NCBI GenBank assembly: GCA_039925145.1
Contig: JBDSZL010000025.1
Coordinates: forward strand, 1-32,061
Source of the DNA: JBDSZL01 sp039925145
Lineage (GTDB): Bacteria > Acidobacteriota > Vicinamibacteria > Vicinamibacterales > SCN-69-37
DNA: 32,061 bases
Reading direction: 5' to 3'
Position 1 is the stretch's first letter. The number at the start of each line of letters is the position of its first letter. This document shows, piece by piece, positions 6,702 through 13,182 of this stretch. The notes beneath the pieces were generated by a model. The model was not told where the DNA came from. It searched no databases and saw nothing but the letters and a program-made list of their open reading frames with translations. The position numbers were made by a program, and so were the translations under genes.

Positions 6702-7580
6702 TCACTGGCTGGCCAGGTACCCGGGCCTCGCCCGGACATCGCCTTTGGCGCTCTTCAGGCGCACGGTGACGTCGTGCCACCCCGGTGTGGGCGTGCCGTT
6801 GGGTGTGTAGCTCAGCACGTAGAGGTGACGGAACTCGTCGAGGATGCGTGCAAACTGCGCATCGAGCCGGCCCGAGGAGTCGGCGCTCGATGTCTCACCT
6901 CCTGTGAGCCGGGCCACGCTTCGGAGCGCGCTTGGCGCGGTGCCGGACGTCGTGACGCCGTACACGACCATTCCCATGCGCCGGGCCGTGTCTTCGACGG
7001 CCGCGGTCTGCAGGAAACTCCCGGTTTCGGCTCCATCACTGAACACGATCACGAGCGGCCTTCCCGTGCCCGACTCGGCTGTGACCATCGCCGTCTGCAG
7101 GGCATCAATCAGCGCCGTGTTCCCGCTCTCGGGTCGCACATCCAGCGCGGTCCGGAGCTGAGCGACCCGTGGTGTGAGGGCCTGACGCAGCGTCACCTGA
7201 CTGGCAAACGTGATCAACGCCGCGTGATCGGTGGGCTGCAGCGCGTCGATCAGTGTCAGCCCGGCGGCACGGAGCCGCGTCAGGCGCTCGCCGCGAACAC
7301 TGCCGCTGACGTCGAGCGCGAGGGTGACGTCCACGGGGGTCGCTTCGGACGCCGCGATCGTGACCTGCTGAAGCACGCCCTTGTCGCGCACGTCAAAGTC
7401 GGCTGCGGTGAGCCCGGTGACCGGCTGTCCGCCGCGTTGCACGCGAACGTCGATGCGCACGGCGTCGACGCGCGCCGTGAACCGCTGCGCCTGTGTGTCC
7501 GATCCCGTGGCGAGTGGCACGGCTGCCAGCAGGCAGGCCGCCGCGGTTCGATACGCCAGCTGCCGTCGGAGGGCCGTCAT
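6702..7580 (-). CDS. Secreted VWA-domain protein (Acidobacterial VWFA-related type)
   Basis: A 292-aa protein with a signal peptide (about 1-32, ending TQAQ). A short beta segment follows (VRIDVRVQRGGQPVTGLTAADFDVRDKG) that is characteristic of the VWFA-related domain proteins abundant in Acidobacteria. The von Willebrand factor A domain starts at about residue 84 with the MIDAS motif D90-V-S-G-S94 and has IVFSDGAETGS as the distal metal-site strand. Such proteins bind partners through a metal-dependent adhesion site outside the cytoplasm; the ligand is unknown. The ATG overlaps the stop of the upstream TPR gene as ATGA, so the two are translationally coupled. Longer in-frame extensions lie inside that gene and are unlikely. 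Confidence 0.85.
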   Translation of the reverse strand: MTALRRQLAYRTAAACLLAAVPLATGSDTQAQRFTARVDAVRIDVRVQRGGQPVTGLTAADFDVRDKGVLQQVTIAASEATPVDVTLALDVSGSVRGERLTRLRAAGLTLIDALQPTDHAALITFASQVTLRQALTPRVAQLRTALDVRPESGNTALIDALQTAMVTAESGTGRPLVIVFSDGAETGSFLQTAAVEDTARRMGMVVYGVTTSGTAPSALRSVARLTGGETSSADSSGRLDAQFARILDEFRHLYVLSYTPNGTPTPGWHDVTVRLKSAKGDVRARPGYLASQ

Positions 7581-8803
7581 TTGGAAAACTCCTGGCGCAT
7601 GCGAGTAAGCAATACTTCGGCGGACGGTTCGTGCACGCGATCGATGTTCCACCAGGGATCCTGCCGCTGGGAGTCGGGCAGGGGCTGAATCGCCTCACTC
7701 AGTAGTGCGCGCGCCCCGACGCGATCTCCTTCGGCCATCGCGATCTGACTCAGGCCCAGATACGGAGACTGCGCGTGCGGGTACAAACCGCGGGCACGTT
7801 CGAAGGCGCTGCGCGCGTCGTTCCGATGCCCGAGCGCCTGCTCCTCACGGCCGAGCAGCAGCGAGGCGTAGTAGTCGAGATAGGGAGTGATCGGACTCTG
7901 CAATACGGTATGTAGTTCCTTTGCGGCCTCGGTGTGACGGCCCCGATCCCCAAGCACGTGGCCCAGCCGGATGCGCGCTTCGCTTAGAGATGCGTCGAGC
8001 TTCAGCGCCGCGCGGAACAGTGCTTCGGCTGTCATCCGCTCCTCCGACGGCGTCGGCGCCACGGTCTGCAATTGCTGCTCGACGACAAAGGATCGCATTG
8101 CGTCGCCCGCAAAGGTCTGATGGGTGGTGCCCTCGTACAGCAGCAACACGGCATCGGCACCGACTATCTGGCGAGCGGCCTTGACCTGCAGATTCAGCTC
8201 CGGATACTCGCCCCAGGATTGCAGGAGGGCAGCGGTCGTCCTGAACCACGTGCGTGCCATCTCGAGTTCCGGGCCGGCGTGGGCGATTCCCTTCTGCACA
8301 ATCACCTTGTCGCGGTCGTTGAAGAGATCTCCGAGGCTCCTGGGGTTCAATCGAGTACTGAGCAAGCGGGCGATGATCTCCCTGCCGATGTCCCAGTGAA
8401 ACGTCCCGTGCGAAAGGCCCACCCCCAGGCCGTCGTCTACGAGGTAGGTCGATCCAGCCGCGCGGGGCAAGTCGTACCCCTCTGGCCGTCGACGGAGCGC
8501 GGCAATGTCTGTGTGCAGCACCAGGGCTCGTCGCACGAACCCTGCGTCGCCCGGCGTCGTCAGGTTGACCTGGCGCAGCGCATCCACCACATCGGGTTGA
8601 GACCAGCCGGCGATGCGTGTCAGTTCTTCGTCGGCGCTACCGGCCACATGTGTCAACACGGCGTGTTGCCACTTCGCGGCCTTGTCCGAACCGACCTGTG
8701 CCTCGAGCGGGCGGAACAGTGACGTGCAGATTGCCGCCGCGACTGCCGCGCACACTACGCCGCGCCGGCGAGGGAGAAATATTGCAACCGACCGTGTTGT
8801 CAT
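7577..8803 (-). CDS. Secreted TPR-repeat protein
   Basis: A 408-aa protein with an N-terminal signal peptide (hydrophobic about 17-31, ending LEAQ). An N-terminal region of unknown type covers roughly residues 40-250. The C-terminal half has tetratricopeptide-like helical pairs, for example AEALFRAALKLDASLSEARI, LGHVLGDRGRHTEAAKEL, EEQALGHRNDARSAFERA and LYPHAQSPYLGLSQIAM. TPR arrays are protein-protein interaction scaffolds, so with the coupled VWA gene (4-nt overlap) this may form an extracytoplasmic assembly. I do not recognise the N-terminal domain. The gene begins 27 nt after the alpha/beta hydrolase gene, so all three minus-strand genes may be cotranscribed. Confidence 0.75.
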   Translation of the reverse strand: MTTRSVAIFLPRRRGVVCAAVAAAICTSLFRPLEAQVGSDKAAKWQHAVLTHVAGSADEELTRIAGWSQPDVVDALRQVNLTTPGDAGFVRRALVLHTDIAALRRRPEGYDLPRAAGSTYLVDDGLGVGLSHGTFHWDIGREIIARLLSTRLNPRSLGDLFNDRDKVIVQKGIAHAGPELEMARTWFRTTAALLQSWGEYPELNLQVKAARQIVGADAVLLLYEGTTHQTFAGDAMRSFVVEQQLQTVAPTPSEERMTAEALFRAALKLDASLSEARIRLGHVLGDRGRHTEAAKELHTVLQSPITPYLDYYASLLLGREEQALGHRNDARSAFERARGLYPHAQSPYLGLSQIAMAEGDRVGARALLSEAIQPLPDSQRQDPWWNIDRVHEPSAEVLLTRMRQEFSK

Positions 8804-8830
8804 GTGGCATACCGATCGGACGCGATCAGA

Positions 8831-9859
8831 TTACCGCCCTCGTGACGGCTTGGTACCCACGTCCTCGCCCTGGAGGAATTTCAGCAGCGGCGGATAGAGG
8901 CGATCTGGCGCCTCGACCTGCGGTATGTGGCCGATATTCGGAATCAGCACGATCTGCGCGTTCGGGATCGTGGCCGCCACGTGCGTCGCCTGTGCGGCAT
9001 AGTTGGCGCCGTCGCGCTCGCCGCCAATGACGAGCGTGCGCGCCTTGATGCGCGGCCAGTCGTCGACGACAGGATCGGCGTAGATGGCCTGCTGCTGCAA
9101 CGCCCGCACCATGGCCATCCGGGGCCAGTCGCCGCTCTGTGTCCAGCCGTAGTGGATCCTGACGTACTTCAGAAACTCCGGCTGCCACTTCACAAAGTAG
9201 GCACGCATGCCGCGCGCAATCTCGGTGTAGTCGCGGGCGAGCGACGACGTGTAGACGGCCGAGGTGTCGCGCCACGGGCGGGTAGCCCTGGCGTCTGTGA
9301 GACCAATCTGGTTGATCATGACCAGATTTCCGACGACCTCCGGATAGGCCGAGGCAAAGCGGCTCGCAACCATGCCGCCCATGGAGTGCGCCACGATGTC
9401 GACCTGCTTCAGCCCAAGGTGGTCGACGAGGCGCTTGGTGTTGGCGGCGTGCAGACTGATGGAGTAGTGCACGATGGCCTTGGACGACCGGCCGAAACCA
9501 ATCTGATCCACCGCAACCGCGCGATAGCCAGCGCGTCGGAGCACCTCGATGGTAGACGTCCATGCTTCGGCGAAGAAGTTCATGCCATGCAACAGGACCA
9601 CCGTCTTGCCATTCGCCGTTCCGGCAGGCGCGACATCCATGTACGCCATACGGACATCCTGTCCGTCGAGTGTGAACGACAGGTAATGGACGGGATATGG
9701 ATACGGCACGTCCTCGAGGTTGATGCTCATGGCGCCCCACTCGGCAGGAGCCGAAGCGGGTGGTTCTTGAGCAGCGGCGCGGGATGTCGCTGCCGGCGGA
9801 AACATCAGGACGAGGGCGAGACCTAGCGCTCGTACGACGGCAGTTCGCCTGCGGGACAT
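8831..9859 (-). CDS. Exported alpha/beta hydrolase
   Basis: A 342-aa protein with a signal peptide (about 1-31, ending RAAAQ). The alpha/beta-hydrolase fold shows VVLLHGMNFFAEAW (oxyanion-hole His-Gly 91-92), the DQIGFGRSSK loop, the nucleophile elbow V-A-H-S159-M-G-G, the acid in GGERDGAN (Asp283) and the base in NIGHIPQVEAP (His311). All three catalytic residues are present, so it should be an active esterase or hydrolase in the periplasm. The substrate cannot be read from sequence. An in-frame extension upstream to 10003 would run across the divergent FKBP gene and lacks a signal-peptide logic, so the start at 9859 is preferred. It is followed by the TPR and VWA genes. Confidence 0.88.
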   Translation of the reverse strand: MSRRRTAVVRALGLALVLMFPPAATSRAAAQEPPASAPAEWGAMSINLEDVPYPYPVHYLSFTLDGQDVRMAYMDVAPAGTANGKTVVLLHGMNFFAEAWTSTIEVLRRAGYRAVAVDQIGFGRSSKAIVHYSISLHAANTKRLVDHLGLKQVDIVAHSMGGMVASRFASAYPEVVGNLVMINQIGLTDARATRPWRDTSAVYTSSLARDYTEIARGMRAYFVKWQPEFLKYVRIHYGWTQSGDWPRMAMVRALQQQAIYADPVVDDWPRIKARTLVIGGERDGANYAAQATHVAATIPNAQIVLIPNIGHIPQVEAPDRLYPPLLKFLQGEDVGTKPSRGR

Positions 9860-9950
9860 GGGGCGGATCTTGCCATAATCCTTCAGGATGGTAGTAGCGT
9901 TTAACGACACCACATCGCACGGCGGCGAGCGACACGGCGGAGGGACAGAG

Positions 9951-10295
9951 ATGAGTGAGTATTCGCAGATCGATCTCCAGGACGGCACCGGCGCTATGGT
10001 CACCTCAGGGCAGACCGCGAAGGTGCATTACACCGGGTGGTTGTACGTGGAGGATGCGCCTGAGCATAAAGGCGCCCGTTTCGACACATCCCAGGAACGT
10101 GGGCCGTTTTCTTTCCGCGTCGGAAGCGGCCAAGTGATTCGTGGCTGGGACCAAGGGGTACAGGGCATGAAAGTGGGCGGGAAGCGTCGGCTGATCCTGC
10201 CGCCAGAGTTTGCCTATGGCTCCCGCGGCGCTGGCGGCGCCATCCCGCCCAATTCAACTCTGGTCTTCGACGTGGAGTTGCTCGGCGTCGCCTGA
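9951..10295 (+). CDS. FKBP-type peptidyl-prolyl cis-trans isomerase
   Basis: A 114-aa single-domain FKBP without signal peptide, so cytoplasmic. Conserved pocket residues are visible: VHYTGWL (Tyr27), FDTS (Asp45), the FSFRVGSGQVIRGWDQGVQGMKVGGKRRLILPP block (quoted here as key residues Phe54, Val62-Ile63, Trp66), AYGSRG (Tyr89), AIPPNSTLVFDVELL (Ile98, Phe106). It catalyses proline isomerisation during protein folding. A GGAGG at 9939-9943 with 7-nt spacing fixes the ATG at 9951; the longer frame from 9888 has no such site. It lies divergent from the hydrolase gene and 89 nt upstream of the SGNH hydrolase gene. Confidence 0.93.
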   Translation: MSEYSQIDLQDGTGAMVTSGQTAKVHYTGWLYVEDAPEHKGARFDTSQERGPFSFRVGSGQVIRGWDQGVQGMKVGGKRRLILPPEFAYGSRGAGGAIPPNSTLVFDVELLGVA

Positions 10296-10384
10296 CGCCG
10301 CTCGACTGCGCACTGTTGCCCGAGACGGAGGCAGAGGACGTTTCGGTCGGCTGCGACCGGTTCAGAGGATTCACGGAGGTGGTG

Positions 10385-11296
10385 ATGGCCCGACCTGCGT
10401 CCGACTGCTTCGCGCGCGTAGTCTCCGTAGCCGCCGTTGCCGCCGTCGTGGCGATCGGGGCAGCGGTGACGGCACAGCAACCCCCACCTCTCGCAGGCGC
10501 CGGTGCTGTGCCGCCCACTGCCCAGAACGGGCGGCCGCCAGTGGCACAGGCCACGGCGACACCGGTGCTGCCGGAGGTTGCGGCAGACGTGGCTCAGCCG
10601 CGCGTCGATCAGAACTCCATGCTGGCCCACGCGCAGCTGCTCCAGAAAACCAGGCTTGGCAAGATCGACGTGTACTTCGAAGGCGACTCGATTGTCAGAC
10701 GCTGGGGCGCAACAGACTACCCGCTGCTGCTCGCCAACTGGAAGGCGAACTTCTGGGGGTGGAATGCCGCCGACTTCGGCTGGGGCGGCGACCGCACCCA
10801 GAACATCCTGTGGCGCCTGCAGCAGGGGGAGCTCGACGGTATCAACCCCAAGGTCATCGTGCTCCTGGCAGGCACGAACAACGTCGGAACTGCACCGCCG
10901 AGCGACGCCAAGGCAGACGAAGTCGCGCGCGGCGTCAAAGCCATCGTCGACCTCTGCCTCGAGAAGGCCCCCGCCGCCACGCTGGTGCTGACGGCAATCT
11001 TTCCCCGCAACGACAACATCGCCCTGATGTCCGGGATCGCGCGCATCAACGAGAGCCTGTCGAGGCTGGCGGATGGCCGAAGGGTCCGCTTTCTCAACAT
11101 CAACGATCGATTGGCCGATCAGACCGGTCGACTCTTTCCCGAGATGTTCAATCCCGATCGACTCCACCCCACGGTCAAGGCGTACCAAATCTGGGCGGAT
11201 GCGTTGAAGCCGATCTTCGTCGAGCGATTGGGCCCGCCAGCGGCCACCGATGGCGCGCCGCCTCCGACCGGCGATCCGAGCGCGGCACCCCGGTAG
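10385..11296 (+). CDS. Secreted SGNH/GDSL-type hydrolase
   Basis: A 303-aa exported protein with a hydrophobic signal segment (about 10-30, ending VTAQ) and a Pro/Ala-rich linker. The SGNH domain shows block I YFEGDSIVRRWG (nucleophile Ser102), block II GWGGDRTQNILWRL (Gly), block III LLAGTNNVG (Asn165/166) and block V NPDRLHPT (Asp258, His261). The arrangement resembles the PAF-acetylhydrolase-like GDSL group, which deacylates lipids or deacetylates carbohydrates outside the cytoplasm. A GGAGGT at 10375-10380 precedes the ATG by 4 nt. A Pro-rich tail follows the domain. The gene converges on ilvE with a 14-nt gap. Confidence 0.9.
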   Translation: MARPASDCFARVVSVAAVAAVVAIGAAVTAQQPPPLAGAGAVPPTAQNGRPPVAQATATPVLPEVAADVAQPRVDQNSMLAHAQLLQKTRLGKIDVYFEGDSIVRRWGATDYPLLLANWKANFWGWNAADFGWGGDRTQNILWRLQQGELDGINPKVIVLLAGTNNVGTAPPSDAKADEVARGVKAIVDLCLEKAPAATLVLTAIFPRNDNIALMSGIARINESLSRLADGRRVRFLNINDRLADQTGRLFPEMFNPDRLHPTVKAYQIWADALKPIFVERLGPPAATDGAPPPTGDPSAAPR

Positions 11297-11310
11297 CCGC
11301 CATCGCCCGA

Positions 11311-12222
11311 TCACCATACCGGAGTCAACCAATCCATCCGCCGCGCGACCCGGCCACGCACGACCGCTTCGAAGTGCTCGGACAGCCGCCTTGTGATCGG
11401 TCCCACCTGGCCGTCGCCGACCACGCGCCGATCCACCGAACGCACTGGAGTCACTTCTGCGCCGGTGCCGCACAGAAACACTTCGTCGGCCACGTACAAC
11501 TCGGTGCGGCCGATTGGTCGTTCCACGAACGGCAGGTCGAGATCCTCTCGCGCCAAGGTGATCAGGCTGTGGCGCGTAATCCCATCCAGGTTGTCGGCGG
11601 TGCTCGGCGGCGACACCAGCTGGCCGTCGCGCACGATGAAGACGTGCTCGGCCGAGCCTTCTGACACGTGCCCCTCGTCGGTCAGCAGAATAGCTTCGGT
11701 GTAGCCGTTGTCGATGGCTTCGCGGCGCGCTAGCGCGCTGTTGAGGTACGCGCCCGTGGCTTTGGCTCTGGCAGGAATGGCGTTCTCGCGCACGCGGCAC
11801 CAGCTCGACACGCACACGTCGATCGGTCCGGCCGACAGGTACCGGCCCATCGGCATACAGAAAATCGCCGTCTCACTCGTGTCCGGATCCAGCAACGGCG
11901 AGAGTTCGTTGGAGTTGGCGAAGACGATGGGACGGATGTAGACATCGCCGCGCATGTCGTTTCGTCGGAGCAGTTCGATGATGATCGCTGCGATCTCGAC
12001 CGGCGTGCCCGAGAGCGCGAGTCGCAGAATACGCGCGGAATGCTCCAGGCGGCGCACGTGCCGATCGAGACGAAACACGTGCACCTGGGTGTTGTCATCC
12101 GTCTTGTAGCCCCGGATGCCGGCGAAGCATCCGAGCCCATAATTCAGCGCACGCGAGCGCACTGAGATGGTGGCCTCCCGTTCGGGGCGAAACGCTCGGT
12201 TGAAGTAGATGAGGGGTTCCAT
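11311..12222 (-). CDS. ilvE: Branched-chain amino acid aminotransferase
   Basis: A 303-aa class IV PLP aminotransferase that makes or degrades Leu, Ile and Val by exchange with glutamate/2-oxoglutarate in the cytosol. Family features include the start LIYFNRAFRPEREATISVRS, ALNYGLGCFAGIRGY (substrate-side loop), YIRPIVFAN, the PLP lysine Lys154 in RAKATGAYLNS, Glu188 (SEGSAEHVF, pyridine-nitrogen ligand) and ITRHSLITLA near the phosphate site. The length is normal. An AAGGA at 12231-12235, 8 nt from the ATG, supports the start. The 5' region carries a leader peptide rich in Val, Leu and Ile with alternative hairpins, so expression is probably attenuated when branched-chain aminoacyl-tRNAs are plentiful. 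No other ilv or leu gene is nearby. Confidence 0.95.
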   Translation of the reverse strand: MEPLIYFNRAFRPEREATISVRSRALNYGLGCFAGIRGYKTDDNTQVHVFRLDRHVRRLEHSARILRLALSGTPVEIAAIIIELLRRNDMRGDVYIRPIVFANSNELSPLLDPDTSETAIFCMPMGRYLSAGPIDVCVSSWCRVRENAIPARAKATGAYLNSALARREAIDNGYTEAILLTDEGHVSEGSAEHVFIVRDGQLVSPPSTADNLDGITRHSLITLAREDLDLPFVERPIGRTELYVADEVFLCGTGAEVTPVRSVDRRVVGDGQVGPITRRLSEHFEAVVRGRVARRMDWLTPVW

Positions 12223-12269
12223 CGGCGGGGTCCTTGTGTCGAAGGCCGGCAGCCGAGGGATTCACCATG

Positions 12270-12297
12270 AAACCCGCGGCTCGTCGAGCCGGGGTTT
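12270..12297 (-). terminator. Attenuator stem-loop between the leader peptide and ilvE
   Basis: Read on the minus strand, AAACCCCGGCTCG pairs with CGAGCCGCGGGTTT, leaving a one-base bulge and a tight loop. In the transcript the stem ends in UUU and then CAUGG, so the U-tract is short. It lies 12 nt after the leader-peptide stop and 47 nt before the ilvE ATG. Its 5' arm (complement of 12285-12294) can instead pair with CGAGCGGGG (complement of 12324-12332), which would be the antiterminator. Confidence 0.6.
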
Positions 12298-12309
12298 GTC
12301 GTCGTGTGT

Positions 12310-12384
12310 CTACACGCAGACGTCCCCGCTCGTCCCGATAAGGACGAGAACGGCGACGACGACGGGCAGCTGCCACGACAACAT
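12310..12384 (-). CDS. Putative ilvE leader peptide (24 aa, Val/Leu/Ile-rich)
   Basis: The reading frame encodes MLSWQLPVVVAVLVLI and then G-T-S-G-D-V-C-V before TAG. Twelve of 24 residues are Leu, Val or Ile, including eight of nine consecutive ones. The stop lies 87 nt upstream of the branched-chain aminotransferase ATG on the same strand. The codons for Leu13-Val14-Leu15 form the 5' arm (CTCGTCC, complement of 12342-12348) of a 7-bp hairpin with GGACGAG (complement of 12329-12335). No Shine-Dalgarno is seen. The candidate promoter would start transcription only a few bases before the ATG, so the peptide may be translated nearly leaderless. Known ilv leader peptides (for example IvbL, IlvL) have this residue bias. 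It could instead be a chance hydrophobic frame. Confidence 0.65.
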   Translation of the reverse strand: MLSWQLPVVVAVLVLIGTSGDVCV

Positions 12385-12393
12385 GGAAGCCGA

Positions 12394-12422
12394 ACAATAC
12401 ACGGGCGGCTCGTCGCGCGCAA
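12394..12422 (-). promoter_or_regulatory. Candidate sigma70 promoter for the ilvE leader
   Basis: On the minus strand, TTGCGC (complement of 12417-12422) and TATTGT (complement of 12394-12399) are separated by exactly 17 bp. They match the consensus at 3 of 6 and 4 of 6 positions. Transcription would begin close to the leader ATG at 12384. This is a modest match, supported by its placement. Confidence 0.4.
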
Positions 12423-12585
12423 GAAGGGCGCTCCCACTACCGGCCAACCACGCAGCACCCGATACACCGTGCGATGAATCGGGTATCGCTCCTTTCGCTG
12501 GACCACCGGCGGTGACGTCCACAGCTGTGCAATACCGCGCAACTGGGCGCACCTTATGATCTACTTCGGTAGGAACTCGCTCGGC

Positions 12586-13182
12586 ATGGCCGGAACGGAG
12601 TCCGCGCTTGCCCGCAGACGACGCGCTGCCGGCGGGCGATGGTCGTGCGTGGGCGGGGCCATCGCGGGCCTGCTCTTGTCGGCGACGGGCGCACGGGCAC
12701 AGGAAGTGACCGAGCCATCGCTGAAAGCCGCGGTGCTTTTCAACGTTGCTCGGTTTGCCGAATGGCGACCAGAGGCTCTGCCCGCGGGGATGCCACTCAC
12801 GGCGTGCGTATTGAACGACGCCCCCGTGACCGATGCGCTCGAGCGCTACGTCAAAGGGCGCCAGGTGTCTGGCCGAGGCGTCAATGTCATACGTGTCACA
12901 GCTGACGGTCCCCTGCGCTCGTGTCATGTCCTCTACATCTCAGGTATTACTGCGGCGCAACTGGCGGTAGTCGTGAAGGCGGTCGCGGGGGCTCCGGTGC
13001 TCACGATCAGCGACTTCGATGCGTTCGCCCGCAAGGGTGGGGTCGTGCACATGTACGTCGAGAACGGCAAAATCAACTTCAACGTCGACCTGGGTCTCGC
13101 GCGACGGTCAGGGCTTCAGCTCAGTTCGAGAATGCTGACCCTGGCAGCCCACGTGTATGAAACAGCAGCGGGGGCCCAGTGA
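12586..13182 (+). CDS. YfiR-like (DUF4154) periplasmic protein
   Basis: A 198-aa exported protein. An Arg-rich n-region and hydrophobic segment end at ARAQ (about residue 39). The DUF4154/YfiR domain begins with SLKAAVLFNVARFAEWRPEA (typical K-A-x-x-L-x-N-hhxF-x-x-W-P), followed by TACVLND, SCHVLYISG (the conserved Cys pair of the family), APVLTISDFDAFARKGG and INFNVDLGLARRSGLQLSS. YfiR of Pseudomonas is a periplasmic repressor of a membrane diguanylate cyclase, and many homologues sit beside TonB receptors, as here. No cyclase or kinase gene is next to this pair. The start could also be the ATG at 12556; TAGGA at 12570-12574 and the signal-peptide shape favour 12586. Its stop overlaps the receptor start (TGATG). 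Confidence 0.85.
   Translation: MAGTESALARRRRAAGGRWSCVGGAIAGLLLSATGARAQEVTEPSLKAAVLFNVARFAEWRPEALPAGMPLTACVLNDAPVTDALERYVKGRQVSGRGVNVIRVTADGPLRSCHVLYISGITAAQLAVVVKAVAGAPVLTISDFDAFARKGGVVHMYVENGKINFNVDLGLARRSGLQLSSRMLTLAAHVYETAAGAQ

Noticed and set aside
9859..10003. 48-residue N-terminal extension of the alpha/beta hydrolase
   Set aside because: It would overlap the divergent FKBP gene and bury the signal peptide. The ATG at 9859 gives a normal signal sequence.
10214..11815. 533-codon minus-strand frame covering the SGNH hydrolase gene and part of ilvE
   Set aside because: It has low-complexity Arg/Ala/Gly composition and overlaps two genes with conserved catalytic motifs.
12095..12397. Alternative minus-strand frame MFGFHVVVAAARRRR over the leader region
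   Set aside because: It runs into ilvE out of frame and turns Arg-rich at once. The other frame has the Val/Leu/Ile run aligned with the hairpin arms.
12310..12927. 205-codon minus-strand frame containing the leader peptide at its end
   Set aside because: Most of it is antisense to the YfiR-like gene and has no motif. Only the final 24 codons make sense, as a leader peptide beginning at the ATG at 12384.
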